64,000 nucleotides of DNA from NCBI GenBank assembly GCA_021151525.1, contig JAGKXD010000004.1:1-64000 (forward strand). Direction: 5' to 3'. Numbering within the stretch: the first letter of the stretch is position 1; the number at the start of each line of letters is the position of its first letter. Of the stretch, positions 9,776 to 18,768 are shown in pieces. Both the position numbers and the translations under genes were made by a program. This DNA comes from Cellvibrionaceae bacterium (lineage in GTDB: Bacteria > Pseudomonadota > Gammaproteobacteria > Pseudomonadales > Cellvibrionaceae). The notes below the pieces were generated by a model that was not told the origin of the DNA, did not search any database, and saw nothing but the letters and a program-made list of their open reading frames with translations.

Positions 9776-11140
9776 TTAAAACGTCCACCCCATCTGCAAG
9801 CCACCCGCTTTCATATCAGCACTTTGCGAGTAAGCAATATCCATCACAAAGCGTCTATAGCGATAACCAATTCCCGCCGAGCTGGCATTTTCACGCACGC
9901 CGGTTTGATCCTGACGGTAGCCAACACGCAGTGCGAGGCTATCGAACAGACGATATTCGGCACCCAGCGTTAAATCCTGATTCGGTGCTTCATTGGCGAT
10001 AGGCGTGGATTCTTTTAAATCGTAATCCACACCTACACTGAAATTTTCATTCACATAACCCAGGCCCATACGCGAACGTGGGCGCAATTTTACGATGAGA
10101 TCGGGGCGCGCTAATCCAGTGACGGGGTCTGCATCCTGGTGCGTTGTAAAATCTTTTGAGGATATATCTTTCACCGCAATGCCCACGCGATAATGCTCAG
10201 CGATAATGGCTGCAATACCTATGTCTGCATTGAAGGTAATGTGGGTGCTTTTGGTGTCGGAGAATTGGTTAATGGTGTCGTTAATGCTGGTAGCGCTGGA
10301 TGTATTAAAGTTGGCGTCATCGCGATAGGCATCAACGCGCATAAGTTTTGGTGTAATACCAAACGAAATCGCCTGCCCCCAAAATGTAAATTCTTTCGCT
10401 GCCGCCATGCCCCATTCGCTAATGGCGAGGGCGCTGACATCGGCAGATGAGCTCAGGGTTTTGGTGGGGTCTTTCAAGGTGCCGTTGGCATTTACGAGAT
10501 TCGGGTATTTGGCGGCGACGGCTTGTGGCGTCGCGCCCGCTGCAATCTCATTCATGGCGGAAATGTAATCGTCTAGCAATGCTAAGTCTGTATCCGTTAC
10601 TTTTGATGTGCCCGCGCCTATAACTCGAGCACCTATATAAAAGGCTCCGCCTTCGTGATCGCTTGGCTCGCTGACAGATAAACCGAAAAAGCCATTCACC
10701 GTGACATCTTTATTGGCAATTTCATCCAGCACCTTGCGCAAATCGGTGGCGCTCGCGGCAACGGCTCCTGCGCTTGCAGCGGTCTTTAAGCTGTTGTAAC
10801 TGTTAACAGCGTTGCTGAGCTTGGTGTCTAGGTTGTCATCCACGGCATTAATCGCTGAGTCTGCCGTATCTGTTGCCTGTACCACCATGGTGGGGAAATA
10901 GGTGCGGCCATCACGGGTTTTATCTTCATCACCAGAGTGAAATGCGAGCAATGCGGGATTGTAGTACTGGCCTTGAGTGGTATCGCCCACCGCTAAGGCG
11001 GTTCCTCCCATGGCAAGCGCACGGGCATCGTAAATGCCGTAATCAAGAGCCAGCGCCTGTTGCGCAAGGCCTGCCATAAAAAGTGCGCAGGCTAGACGGT
11101 TACGGGGGCGAGAGAAAATGGCTAAATGAGGTGTGCGCAT
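9776..11140 (-). CDS. TraF-family (TraF_2) outer-membrane protein
   Basis: The 454-residue product has a signal peptide cleaved after QQALA and then the LDYGIYDARALAMGGTALAVG start. Such ARAxAMGGA starts are typical of FadL/OMPP1-like and chromosomal conjugal-transfer-TraF-like barrels. The C-terminus is rich in alternating strands and ends in aromatic Phe (GWTF), as expected for an outer-membrane barrel. A large Ala/Asp-rich segment (about 90-240) lies in the middle. Despite the family name there are no conjugation genes nearby, and no function is established. The frame stays open to a TTG at 11257; the ATG at 11140 is chosen because it puts the signal peptide at the N-terminus, but no strong ribosome site decides this. 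Confidence 0.75.
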   Translation of the reverse strand: MRTPHLAIFSRPRNRLACALFMAGLAQQALALDYGIYDARALAMGGTALAVGDTTQGQYYNPALLAFHSGDEDKTRDGRTYFPTMVVQATDTADSAINAVDDNLDTKLSNAVNSYNSLKTAASAGAVAASATDLRKVLDEIANKDVTVNGFFGLSVSEPSDHEGGAFYIGARVIGAGTSKVTDTDLALLDDYISAMNEIAAGATPQAVAAKYPNLVNANGTLKDPTKTLSSSADVSALAISEWGMAAAKEFTFWGQAISFGITPKLMRVDAYRDDANFNTSSATSINDTINQFSDTKSTHITFNADIGIAAIIAEHYRVGIAVKDISSKDFTTHQDADPVTGLARPDLIVKLRPRSRMGLGYVNENFSVGVDYDLKESTPIANEAPNQDLTLGAEYRLFDSLALRVGYRQDQTGVRENASSAGIGYRYRRFVMDIAYSQSADMKAGGLQMGWTF

Positions 11141-11328
11141 AGGATTACCACAGGTTCTGCGTTGAAGGCGTAAAGTCATCGCAGAGCTTAAACCATAGCT
11201 GCGTGCTTGGCAGTTGTTGGGGCGATCTATGCGCTGGAAAGGAGAAACTGTTGGCAATTTTGCTGGTTCCGGTGCACCTGCTACGGTAGAGTGCGAGCTT
11301 GGCGAAGCACAGCGTTGCCCGTATTTAT

Positions 11329-12927
11329 ATGACTCTCATAAGAATAGGTTTCTTGGTGTTGTTGAGATTTTTAGCCCCTCTATTTAGACGACTGTTTAGG
11401 CGCCCCCTGTTGTTGGCGGTGTGCGCTTTATTGTGTTGCTGCGCTGATATTGCGCAGGCAGCAAAGGTCAAATCCCTGCGAATTTGGCGAGCCGATGATT
11501 ACACGCGCATAGTGTTAAATCTGGATGCGCCAGCGCGTTACAACTTGATACTGGCGAATAATCCTACGCGCATTATTTTGGATTTAACTAACAGTGAATT
11601 AAAAGCAGCCTTAAACAAATTGCCGCTGAGCGGAACGCCTGTGGAAATTGTGCGCAGCTCAACGGTGAATGACGCTGATTTGCGTTTGGTATTTGATTTA
11701 AAGCGCAAGGTCTCGCCAAAAAGTTTTGTGCTTAAAAAAGCGGATGGCAATGATGATCGCTTAGTGATTGATTTGTACGATGCATCAACGACAAGTACCG
11801 CTGCAGTAACCCCCAATAGCGAGCCAGTGAATATTGAATCGGTTATGGAGAGCGATACGGCTGCCGCGCAAAAATCCAATGCTGCTAGTGCAGCGCCCGA
11901 TGATTCTTCCAATAGTAAGTTGACTAATGGTCGCACTATTTTAATTGCGGTGGATGCGGGTCACGGCGGTGCAGATTCCGGTGCACTTGGCCCACAAAAT
12001 ATTCGCGAAAAAGATGTGACCTTGGCGATTGCTAAAGAGCTTACTCGCGTTATTAATGCGCAATCCGGTTTCAGTGCGCGCTTAACGCGTACGGGCGATT
12101 ATTTTGTCGAACTGCAAAAACGCCGCGATCTTGCGCGTGATATGAAAGCTGATTTATTTATATCGGTACATGCCGACTCGTTTACCGACTCAAGCGCTTA
12201 TGGTGCATCTGTGTTCGCGCTCTCGCGCAAAGGCGCCACCAGTGAAATGGCGCGCTTCCTTGCGCAGCGCGAAAATGATTCGGATTTAATTGGCCGCGTT
12301 GGCGGTGTAAGTTTGGAAGATAAAGATCCACAACTTGCCGGTGTGTTGGTGGATTTATCCATGACTGCAACAGTCAATTCAAGCTTGCAAGTGGGTGGCA
12401 ACGTGTTGAGTTCTATTGCAACAATTTCGCCGCTGCATGCTAAGCATGTTGAGCAAGCTGGCTTTGTGGTTTTGAAATCACCCGATGTTCCTTCCATTTT
12501 AGTTGAGACGGGTTTTATTTCTAATACAGCTGAGTCTAGAAAATTAGCATCGCAAGATTATCGCGAGAAAATGGCGCAGGCAATTTTTAGAGGTGTGCGC
12601 CAATATTTTGCGCAGCACCCACCTGCGAACGCTCGCTCATCTAGCGCCCTTGCGGCAGAAAAAATGCCAATTGAAAAAGTCGATGTAGAAAAGACGAGCT
12701 TAGAAAAATCATCAGCACCTAAAACGCTAGCGGATAAATCGGGCAAGAAAAAGGTTATTGTAGAATCACATTCATCTGTAGAGCGCAAACACGTGGTTGT
12801 AAGTGGTGATACGCTGACGGAAATTGCACTGAAATATAAAGTCAGTGCCGCCAAAATTCGCAAAGCTAACAACATGAAAAATGATGTTGTAAAACTCGGT
12901 CAAACGTTAAAAATTCCTGCACAGTAA
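11329..12927 (+). CDS. amiB: N-acetylmuramoyl-L-alanine amidase (AmiB/AmiC type) with LysM
   Basis: This periplasmic amidase cuts the amide bond between muramic acid and the stem peptide and splits septal peptidoglycan during division. The domain order is signal peptide (a basic RRLFRR stretch before a hydrophobic core, cleavage near AQA), AMIN domain (about 45-140), linker, Amidase_3 catalytic domain (about 205-415), a Lys/Ser-rich linker, and one C-terminal LysM (about 488-530). Zinc ligands are visible: His in DAGHGG (about 212), Glu in REKD, His in SVHAD, and the catalytic Glu in VETGF. The frame is open to a TTG at 11299; ATG 11329 is used but neither start has a strong ribosome site. 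It lies 12 bases before mutL, the usual arrangement. The tsaE gene often found upstream is absent here. Confidence 0.92.
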   Translation: MTLIRIGFLVLLRFLAPLFRRLFRRPLLLAVCALLCCCADIAQAAKVKSLRIWRADDYTRIVLNLDAPARYNLILANNPTRIILDLTNSELKAALNKLPLSGTPVEIVRSSTVNDADLRLVFDLKRKVSPKSFVLKKADGNDDRLVIDLYDASTTSTAAVTPNSEPVNIESVMESDTAAAQKSNAASAAPDDSSNSKLTNGRTILIAVDAGHGGADSGALGPQNIREKDVTLAIAKELTRVINAQSGFSARLTRTGDYFVELQKRRDLARDMKADLFISVHADSFTDSSAYGASVFALSRKGATSEMARFLAQRENDSDLIGRVGGVSLEDKDPQLAGVLVDLSMTATVNSSLQVGGNVLSSIATISPLHAKHVEQAGFVVLKSPDVPSILVETGFISNTAESRKLASQDYREKMAQAIFRGVRQYFAQHPPANARSSSALAAEKMPIEKVDVEKTSLEKSSAPKTLADKSGKKKVIVESHSSVERKHVVVSGDTLTEIALKYKVSAAKIRKANNMKNDVVKLGQTLKIPAQ

Positions 12928-12939
12928 TGTCTGCGCACA

Positions 12940-14829
12940 ATGGCTACTATGAAACGAATTAAATTACTCAGCCCTCGTCTCGCCAACCAAATCGCCGCCG
13001 GTGAGGTGGTTGAGCGCCCGTCTTCTGTGATTAAAGAATTGTTAGAAAATTCGCTCGATGCCGGCGCAACACGATTGGACATTGATGTTGAGGATGGCGG
13101 CATAAAATTAATGCGCGTGCGCGATAACGGCGGCGGCATTGATAAAGATGATTTGCCGCTCGCACTTAGTCGTCACGCGACCAGCAAAATTTATGAGTTA
13201 GATGATCTTGAAGCTGTAGCAACCTTAGGTTTTCGCGGTGAAGCACTTGCATCTATCAGCTCTGTCGCGCGTTTGGCTTTATTGAGCAGCACTAATGATG
13301 ACAGTGCCGGTTGGCAAGTTGTGGCTGAAGGTCGCGATATGGAAACCGAAGTATCGCCTGCGCCACACCCGCGCGGCACAACGGTAGAAGTACGCGATTT
13401 GTTTTTTAATACACCGGCGCGCCGGAAATTTTTACGCACCGAAAAAACCGAGTACACGCATTTAGAAGATGTGGTGAAGCGATTGGCGTTATCGCGTTTC
13501 GATGTTGCGTTTAATTTGCGCCACAACGGCCGCGCGATTTATTCATGGCGCGCCGGTGATTCACAGTTAGAACAAGAGCGCCGCGTTGCCCAAGTCTGCG
13601 GCCCTGCATTTATGGAAAATGCAGTACACATTGAAATGGAACGCAACGGTTATCGTTTATGGGGGTGGGTTGCGCTACCAACTTTTTCGCGTAGCCAAGC
13701 TGATTTACAACACTTCTACGTAAATGGCCGTGCAATTCGCGACAAGTTGGTTTCACATGCAGTTCGTCAGGCTTATCAAGATGTTTTATATCACGGTCGC
13801 CATCCCGCGTTCGTTTTGTATTTGGAGCTTGACCCTGCAACCGTGGATGTGAATGTGCATCCGACTAAACACGAAGTACGCTTCCGCGATAATCGCAGTG
13901 TGCATGATTTTATTTATTCAAGTTTGCATCGCGCTCTTGCGAATGTAACGCCGGAATCTTCGCTTGCAAAAAGTTCGCAAAATGAAAGCAGCGATGAGTT
14001 TTTGCAGTCGTCACCCGTACCGCAAGGTGTTGCAGTTGGAGAATTTCGTGGGCAGGAAACCTTGGGTTTGCGTGCGGCACCAATGCCATCTTTTACCGGC
14101 TCCCAATCTTACTCATTAGGTTCGCAAGCAAATTACTCGCGTCCATCGGGCGTAAATGAGCAACTAAAAACTTATGGTGAGCTGCATCAAACAACACCTA
14201 CCTTTTCGTCGTCTGTGTCTTTACCTGAAAGCGGTGACGAAACAATTCCACCGCTCGGTTACGCTATAGCGCAGCTAAAGGGGATTTATATTCTTGCGGA
14301 AAATGCGCAGGGGTTAATTGTGGTAGATATGCATGCGGCGCATGAGCGTATTACCTACGAGCACATGAAGGAATCTTTTGCGTGCGGAGGCATTCAAACT
14401 CAACCATTGTTAGTGCCAGAATCTATCGCCATTAGCCAGAAAGAAGCGGATTGTGCTGAGCAGTTTTACGATATTTTTAAAAATCTCGGTTTTGAATTAC
14501 AGCGCGCGGGACCTGAGACTTTATTGATTCGCCAAGTGCCCGTGGTATTAAATCGAGCGAAAGTAGAACAGCTGGTGCGCGATGTGCTTTCCGATTTAAT
14601 TGAGCATGGCAGCAGTGAGCGAATTCAACATCACATCAACGAAATTCTTGGCACCATGGCCTGTCACGCATCCGTGCGCGCCAATCGCAAACTAACTATT
14701 CTTGAAATGAACTCATTGCTGCGCGAAATGGAGTCCACTGAGCGCAGCGGCCAATGCAATCATGGCCGCCCAACGTGGGTGCTTCAGTCGCTTGATGAGC
14801 TCGACAAAATGTTTATGCGCGGGCAGTAG
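12940..14829 (+). CDS. mutL: DNA mismatch repair protein MutL
   Basis: MutL couples mismatch recognition by MutS to strand cutting. The N-terminal GHKL ATPase is intact: [21 protein letters not shown] and [11 protein letters not shown] variable Ser/Gln-rich linker (about 335-430) leads to the C-terminal dimerisation domain. That domain has [12 protein letters not shown] at 463-474, fitting the DxHA(x2)E(x4)E metal site of MutL endonucleases, plus ACHASVR and QCNHGRPTW, which usually accompany it. This is unlike Escherichia coli MutL, which lacks the endonuclease site, and suggests MutH-independent nicking as in Pseudomonas. The last 117 bases overlap the convergent DUF535 gene. Confidence 0.96.
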   Translation: MATMKRIKLLSPRLANQIAAGEVVERPSSVIKELLENSLDAGATRLDIDVEDGGIKLMRVRDNGGGIDKDDLPLALSRHATSKIYELDDLEAVATLGFRGEALASISSVARLALLSSTNDDSAGWQVVAEGRDMETEVSPAPHPRGTTVEVRDLFFNTPARRKFLRTEKTEYTHLEDVVKRLALSRFDVAFNLRHNGRAIYSWRAGDSQLEQERRVAQVCGPAFMENAVHIEMERNGYRLWGWVALPTFSRSQADLQHFYVNGRAIRDKLVSHAVRQAYQDVLYHGRHPAFVLYLELDPATVDVNVHPTKHEVRFRDNRSVHDFIYSSLHRALANVTPESSLAKSSQNESSDEFLQSSPVPQGVAVGEFRGQETLGLRAAPMPSFTGSQSYSLGSQANYSRPSGVNEQLKTYGELHQTTPTFSSSVSLPESGDETIPPLGYAIAQLKGIYILAENAQGLIVVDMHAAHERITYEHMKESFACGGIQTQPLLVPESIAISQKEADCAEQFYDIFKNLGFELQRAGPETLLIRQVPVVLNRAKVEQLVRDVLSDLIEHGSSERIQHHINEILGTMACHASVRANRKLTILEMNSLLREMESTERSGQCNHGRPTWVLQSLDELDKMFMRGQ

Positions 14830-15786
14830 GCTCGGTGCTTGTGTGATTTGACGCGGCTCATCACTAGCAGTGTCGGTTACGGGTAATTGAGGCGAAAGCA
14901 AGTTGCCTTTTATTTCTGACATCAAATAATTGTCTAGATGATCTAAAAAGGCATATCGGTGTCTGTACATGCTGCGCTTTTTCGACGCAACATCATTGAG
15001 ATCTTTTCGTGCGAGCTCGGTGTCAATTTGCAGGAATGGTGTGTTGCGAATGGGCACAGCACCTTGTTCATGCCAAAACTCGTTAATTTCCGTGAGTTCT
15101 GCAATTCTTGTGGTGCGCCACATTTTTTCTTTAGGGAATGTTAGGAGCAGCTTTATATTTAACACTTTTGCATATAAACGTAATGCTGCCAATGCCATGT
15201 TTTGCGGGCGTACACCAAAAAAGGTTTTGGTGAATAAGCGATTCTCTTCTAATGTATTTTGTCCGCCTTGCAGCGCGCCTATGCAAAGGCTGGGTTCGCC
15301 ATTAAAGTACGAAAACCAAAAGGTAATTTTATACAGCTCAGTACCATTAAATGACATGGTTAAACGCAAAAAGCCTTCGCGCGTAATGATGTGTTCGTAA
15401 TCCAGTGAAAATGTAAGTTCTGTATCAGCGTGCGGAATGCTAAAAGCGATGGCTTGGTCACCATAGAGTTTCTCTATAGTGTTTTGCGTGTGTGTGTTTT
15501 CTAAAAAAGTAAAATGCGATTTTGCAAAGTGCCAGCGATCTTTGCTGCTACTTTTAACATAAAAGCATGAACGTACTTGCTGCCTAAAAAGATTGGCTTT
15601 GAATCCCGGCTGGGCAATCAAAAACTGCCTAGTAGGCGATGCGCCAAAAAATGAATCAACCCGCTCCGGCAGGTGGTGATTGGTAAAGTAGAGCCTGCTT
15701 GCAAAACGCAATTCTCTAAACAAAGTGTGCTTTTTTTTGCGAGGAATAGAGTCTTTGGCGATTTGGCAATAGCGTATAAATTTCAT
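14713..15786 (-). CDS. DUF535 (VirK/YbjX-like) protein with a tail antisense to mutL
   Basis: The 357-residue product matches the DUF535 family (VirK, YbjX), whose role is not firmly known; VirK-type proteins are linked to envelope stress and virulence. Recognisable parts are the [15 protein letters not shown] start, the FCYVKSS-like core, the GALQGG turn, the [20 protein letters not shown] helix, and a [16 protein letters not shown] end near residue 290. The remaining 60 residues look like an extension, and the last 38 codons plus stop are read from the antisense strand of the mutL 3' end. This gene and the next leftward one sit between mutL and miaA, which are usually adjacent. Three 11-base direct repeats lie 67-99 bases upstream of the start. 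Confidence 0.8.
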   Translation of the reverse strand: MKFIRYCQIAKDSIPRKKKHTLFRELRFASRLYFTNHHLPERVDSFFGASPTRQFLIAQPGFKANLFRQQVRSCFYVKSSSKDRWHFAKSHFTFLENTHTQNTIEKLYGDQAIAFSIPHADTELTFSLDYEHIITREGFLRLTMSFNGTELYKITFWFSYFNGEPSLCIGALQGGQNTLEENRLFTKTFFGVRPQNMALAALRLYAKVLNIKLLLTFPKEKMWRTTRIAELTEINEFWHEQGAVPIRNTPFLQIDTELARKDLNDVASKKRSMYRHRYAFLDHLDNYLMSEIKGNLLSPQLPVTDTASDEPRQITQAPSLLPAHKHFVELIKRLKHPRWAAMIALAAALSGLHFAQQ

Positions 15787-16173
15787 GATGTATCTACGTC
15801 AGGCAATTATGGTTGTTCGAAGCGGGGGCAGGGCGCGATTGTAACTTATTTTTTTGCACATTGTTTGCACATTGTTTGCACATTTGGTGCGTTTTTGTTG
15901 CATATTTGTTGTGTTTTTGTAAAGAAGCTTGCTGTTTGTAAACGGGATGCTTCATTGGGCAAAGGTTTTGAGCGTTTATAGCGCGGGAAGCCTCTATTGA
16001 GGCTATCGAGCGACTTGCGTGGGGCGACTGTGGATGGGGTTAAATGCGAGGGCTTTTGGAGTATTGCGTTGATCGCCTAGCGACGGTCTTGATAAAGCTA
16101 GATGCAGATGGTTAGTGCTGGTTTGGCATGGCGGACGCCTGCGGCCCGCCCGAGCCTAGTGCACAAAATTCTC
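15787..16173. other. 387-base gap between two leftward genes
   Basis: This gap holds no gene I can support. It contains the three 11-base repeats at 15853-15885, T-rich sequence after them, and a small perfect 6-base-pair hairpin (AGCCTC/GAGGCT) at 15989-16004 without a T run. It should contain the promoter of the DUF535 gene and the transcript end of the DUF3667 gene. A rightward frame over 15673-15981 is low complexity and mostly antisense to the DUF535 gene. Confidence 0.5.
15853..15885. repeat. three tandem copies of an 11-base unit
   Basis: The unit TTTGCACATTG occurs three times head to tail at 15853-15863, 15864-15874 and 15875-15885; the last copy ends in T instead of G. The period is close to one helical turn, and the array lies just upstream of the leftward DUF535 gene. 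That would suit a regulator binding site or a slippage-prone promoter spacer. Weaker T/G-rich echoes continue to about 15920. Confidence 0.85.
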
Positions 16174-17187
16174 TTACAAACTCATCCAGGTAATTACCAA
16201 AAAATAAACACAGAGCGCGAAGGCTGCGATCGTCAACAAGGCAAATGTGCGCCAAAGCGCTGGCCAAACTCGTAGTTGGTACGCCCCGCGCAATTGCACA
16301 AATACATGTATCGGTGGCACTACTAAAAATAATGACCATGCCCAACCAGACAATCCTAATCTTGCCAAGCCTGCTACTAACATCATCAGTAAACACATAA
16401 ATGACAATGAGTAGAGGGCGAACACGCTGTGGTCGAATAAAACTATATCTCTGCGCCTGATAAATAGCAGCCACATAAAAGGTAGAGAAATGGGAATTAA
16501 AATAAAGGCAAATTTTGAGGCCGTACCTTTCATTTTATAGAGCGCTAGATCTGGGTTTTGTAGTGCGTGACTAACGGCTTGCTCAAACCAGAGTTTTTTA
16601 TTATCGCTTGAAGGTGATGTTGTTTTCTCTGAATTGTTGTTAGGGACAACAGCATCTTCAAGAGTGCCATTAGAGTTTGCCGCGGCCATAGCCTTTTCAA
16701 GATCTTTTTGTTTTGCACGCAGCATAGAAATTTCATTAGTTAACGCGGTGAGACTGTTGTCATTGGTTGGCAGGGTTGCGCGTTTGGCTTCAAGTTCAGC
16801 GAGTCTTGTTTGAGCATTGTGAAGTTCGTTGCCAATACCGCCCGTGATAAGCGGCTTCACTGTGCCGTTAGGCGTCAGTGCGCTGCCTAAATAAGAAAAT
16901 ACAAAAAACATCACAAAGTTGAGGAACAGAAAAAGTATCAAGGGCGCCATGTAGCGCACGCGTTTGCCATCAATGTATTCGCGTGTGAGTCGGCCAGGGT
17001 GAATTAAAAGTGCGGGTAAAGTGCGCCATGCTTTGTTGTCAAAATGTAAAATTCCGTGCAGTAATTCCTCCACCATATGCCACAGGGAGCGATGAATATG
17101 CGCGAGCTGGCCGCAGTTTTGGCAATAGGTTCCGCTCAATGGTGTGCTGCAATTGGCGCACTCCTTGGTTTCCGTATTTTTACTCAT
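16174..17187 (-). CDS. DUF3667 membrane protein with N-terminal zinc ribbon
   Basis: The 337-residue product begins with a CxxC...CxxC zinc-ribbon-like segment (CANC and CQNC, about residues 10-26). The DUF3667 signature follows, with HGILHFDNKAWRTLPALLIHPGRLTREYIDGKR leading into the first membrane helix (about 78-98; only the general pattern matters). A coiled-coil-like Leu/Ala/Lys stretch lies near 115-150, then a Ser/Asn-rich loop, and three to four helices in the last 120 residues. The function is unknown. A good ribosome site (AGGGA, 7 bases before ATG) supports the start. It is leftward and divergent from miaA, in a position where mutL and miaA are normally joined. Confidence 0.85.
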   Translation of the reverse strand: MSKNTETKECANCSTPLSGTYCQNCGQLAHIHRSLWHMVEELLHGILHFDNKAWRTLPALLIHPGRLTREYIDGKRVRYMAPLILFLFLNFVMFFVFSYLGSALTPNGTVKPLITGGIGNELHNAQTRLAELEAKRATLPTNDNSLTALTNEISMLRAKQKDLEKAMAAANSNGTLEDAVVPNNNSEKTTSPSSDNKKLWFEQAVSHALQNPDLALYKMKGTASKFAFILIPISLPFMWLLFIRRRDIVLFDHSVFALYSLSFMCLLMMLVAGLARLGLSGWAWSLFLVVPPIHVFVQLRGAYQLRVWPALWRTFALLTIAAFALCVYFLVITWMSL

Positions 17188-17375
17188 GAGTAATCCCTAA
17201 ATGTATTCTGAACGCTGCAGAATTTTGTGGATGATAGTGTGTGCGCTCTCTGCATGAAAAATGGCAGCTATTTTTATTATGTCTGGGCTTTGATGGGGAA
17301 TCTCAGCGAAGATTTTGTTGTAGATGCTATCATTCGCATCTTAAATTTTTAAGCTGAGCAAAGCGAGATTTATCC

Positions 17376-18368
17376 ATGCTTCCTGATCGCCCCACTGTTA
17401 TTTTTCTTATGGGCCCCACAGCCTCCGGAAAAACGGATTTGGCCATTGCATTACGTCAGCATCTGCCGGTGGAATTAATCAGCGTAGATTCGGCGTTGGT
17501 CTATCGCGGTATGGATATAGGTTCGGCCAAGCCTAGCGCGCAAGAGCAGGCGTTGGCGCCGCATCGACTGATTGATATTCGCGATCCGTCGGAACCTTAT
17601 TCGGCGGCCGATTTTTGCGCAGATGCCGAGCGCGAAATTACAGATATTCACGCTCGGGGAAAAATTCCGCTTTTGGTCGGCGGAACTATGTTGTATTTCA
17701 AGGCTCTGTTAGATGGCTTGGCAGATATGCCGCAGGCAGATGCTGAAGTGCGGGCACAAATCGAACGCGAGGCAGACGAGTTTGGTTGGCCTTATGTGCA
17801 CCAAAAGCTGGCGGAAGTTGATCCGGAAATGGCGGCAGAGATTCACCCTAATCACTCGCAGCGATTGAGTCGCGCATTGGAAGTTTATCGTGTTAGCGGT
17901 AAAACCATGAGTGCAATGCGTCGTGAGCAGCAGCAAAATGTAACTCAGTCTTTCAGTGAGCGCTTTAACCTTGTGCAAATTGCAATCGCGCCGTGTGATC
18001 GTTCTATATTGCACCAACGTATAAGTCTTCGCTTTAAAAAAATGCTGGAGGCGGGGTTGATTGATGAAGTTCAAGCGCTCTACGCCCGAGGTGATTTACA
18101 TGTAGATTTGCCGGCAATTCGAGCTGTGGGCTATCGCCAGGTGTGGGATTTCATTGAAGGAAAATTGTCATATGAGGAAATGCAGGAGCGCGGCATTATC
18201 GCCACGCGGCAATTGGCCAAGCGCCAATTAACATGGTTGCGAGGGTGGCAAAATTATCCTAGCACTTCGTTAAATTGGCTCTATACTGATGGCGATGCTG
18301 GAAATTTACTATCGAAAGAAGAAATTGTGCGCTGCGCCTTGAATTTTATAGGTCCCGCAGCCATATAA
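17376..18368 (+). CDS. miaA: tRNA dimethylallyltransferase MiaA
   Basis: MiaA transfers a dimethylallyl group to N6 of A37 in tRNAs reading UNN codons, the first step to ms2i6A. The 330-residue protein has the P-loop GPTASGKT at residues 13-20, the [16 protein letters not shown] region that binds tRNA, the [20 protein letters not shown] motif, and the RAVGYRQVW motif near 250. Length is normal. It heads the miaA-hfq-hflX-hflK-hflC series, which is conserved in gammaproteobacteria. The gap of 188 bases to the divergent DUF3667 gene should hold its promoter. Confidence 0.96.
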   Translation: MLPDRPTVIFLMGPTASGKTDLAIALRQHLPVELISVDSALVYRGMDIGSAKPSAQEQALAPHRLIDIRDPSEPYSAADFCADAEREITDIHARGKIPLLVGGTMLYFKALLDGLADMPQADAEVRAQIEREADEFGWPYVHQKLAEVDPEMAAEIHPNHSQRLSRALEVYRVSGKTMSAMRREQQQNVTQSFSERFNLVQIAIAPCDRSILHQRISLRFKKMLEAGLIDEVQALYARGDLHVDLPAIRAVGYRQVWDFIEGKLSYEEMQERGIIATRQLAKRQLTWLRGWQNYPSTSLNWLYTDGDAGNLLSKEEIVRCALNFIGPAAI

Positions 18369-18478
18369 TAGATAGGTGAGAACAGTATTCCGTTTTTCAT
18401 TATTCCGTCCACCCGTCCTAATTAACAAAAAGATGCGGATCAAGGTGGGTAAACTTTATCTTCCCTAGGAGAATAAAC

Positions 18479-18745
18479 ATGTCAAAAGGGCATAGTTTAC
18501 AAGACCCTTACCTGAACGTTCTGAGAAAGGAACGTGTACCTGTATCCATTTACTTGGTAAATGGTATTAAGTTACAAGGTCAGGTTGAATCATTTGATCA
18601 GTTTGTTGTGCTGTTGAAAAACACTGTGAGCCAAATGGTTTACAAGCACGCAATCTCCACCGTTGTTCCTTCACGCGCTGTGCGCGTACCACTGCTCAAC
18701 GAAGCAGATGGTGTTGATGGCGAAGAAGACGAGCAAGCCGAGTAA
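18479..18745 (+). CDS. hfq: RNA chaperone Hfq
   Basis: Hfq is a ring-shaped Sm-like hexamer that pairs small RNAs with mRNAs. The 88-residue protein has the conserved start [18 protein letters not shown], Sm1 with [11 protein letters not shown] and FDQFVVLL, and Sm2 with [12 protein letters not shown]. The short acidic C-terminal tail resembles that of Pseudomonas rather than the long tail of E. coli. A strong AGGAGA ribosome site precedes the ATG. It lies between miaA and hflX, the usual order. Confidence 0.97.
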   Translation: MSKGHSLQDPYLNVLRKERVPVSIYLVNGIKLQGQVESFDQFVVLLKNTVSQMVYKHAISTVVPSRAVRVPLLNEADGVDGEEDEQAE

Positions 18746-18768
18746 TCAACCCTCTACGAGGTTGCTAA

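Noticed and set aside
9776..11140. A conjugation function for the TraF-like gene
   Set aside because: No other tra, relaxase or pilus genes are near, and chromosomal TraF_2-type barrels are common outside conjugation systems.
15673..15981. A rightward frame upstream of and antisense to the DUF535 gene
   Set aside because: It is mostly antisense to the DUF535 gene and then runs through the T-rich repeats; the Cys/Phe/Val-rich translation is what such low-complexity DNA gives by chance.
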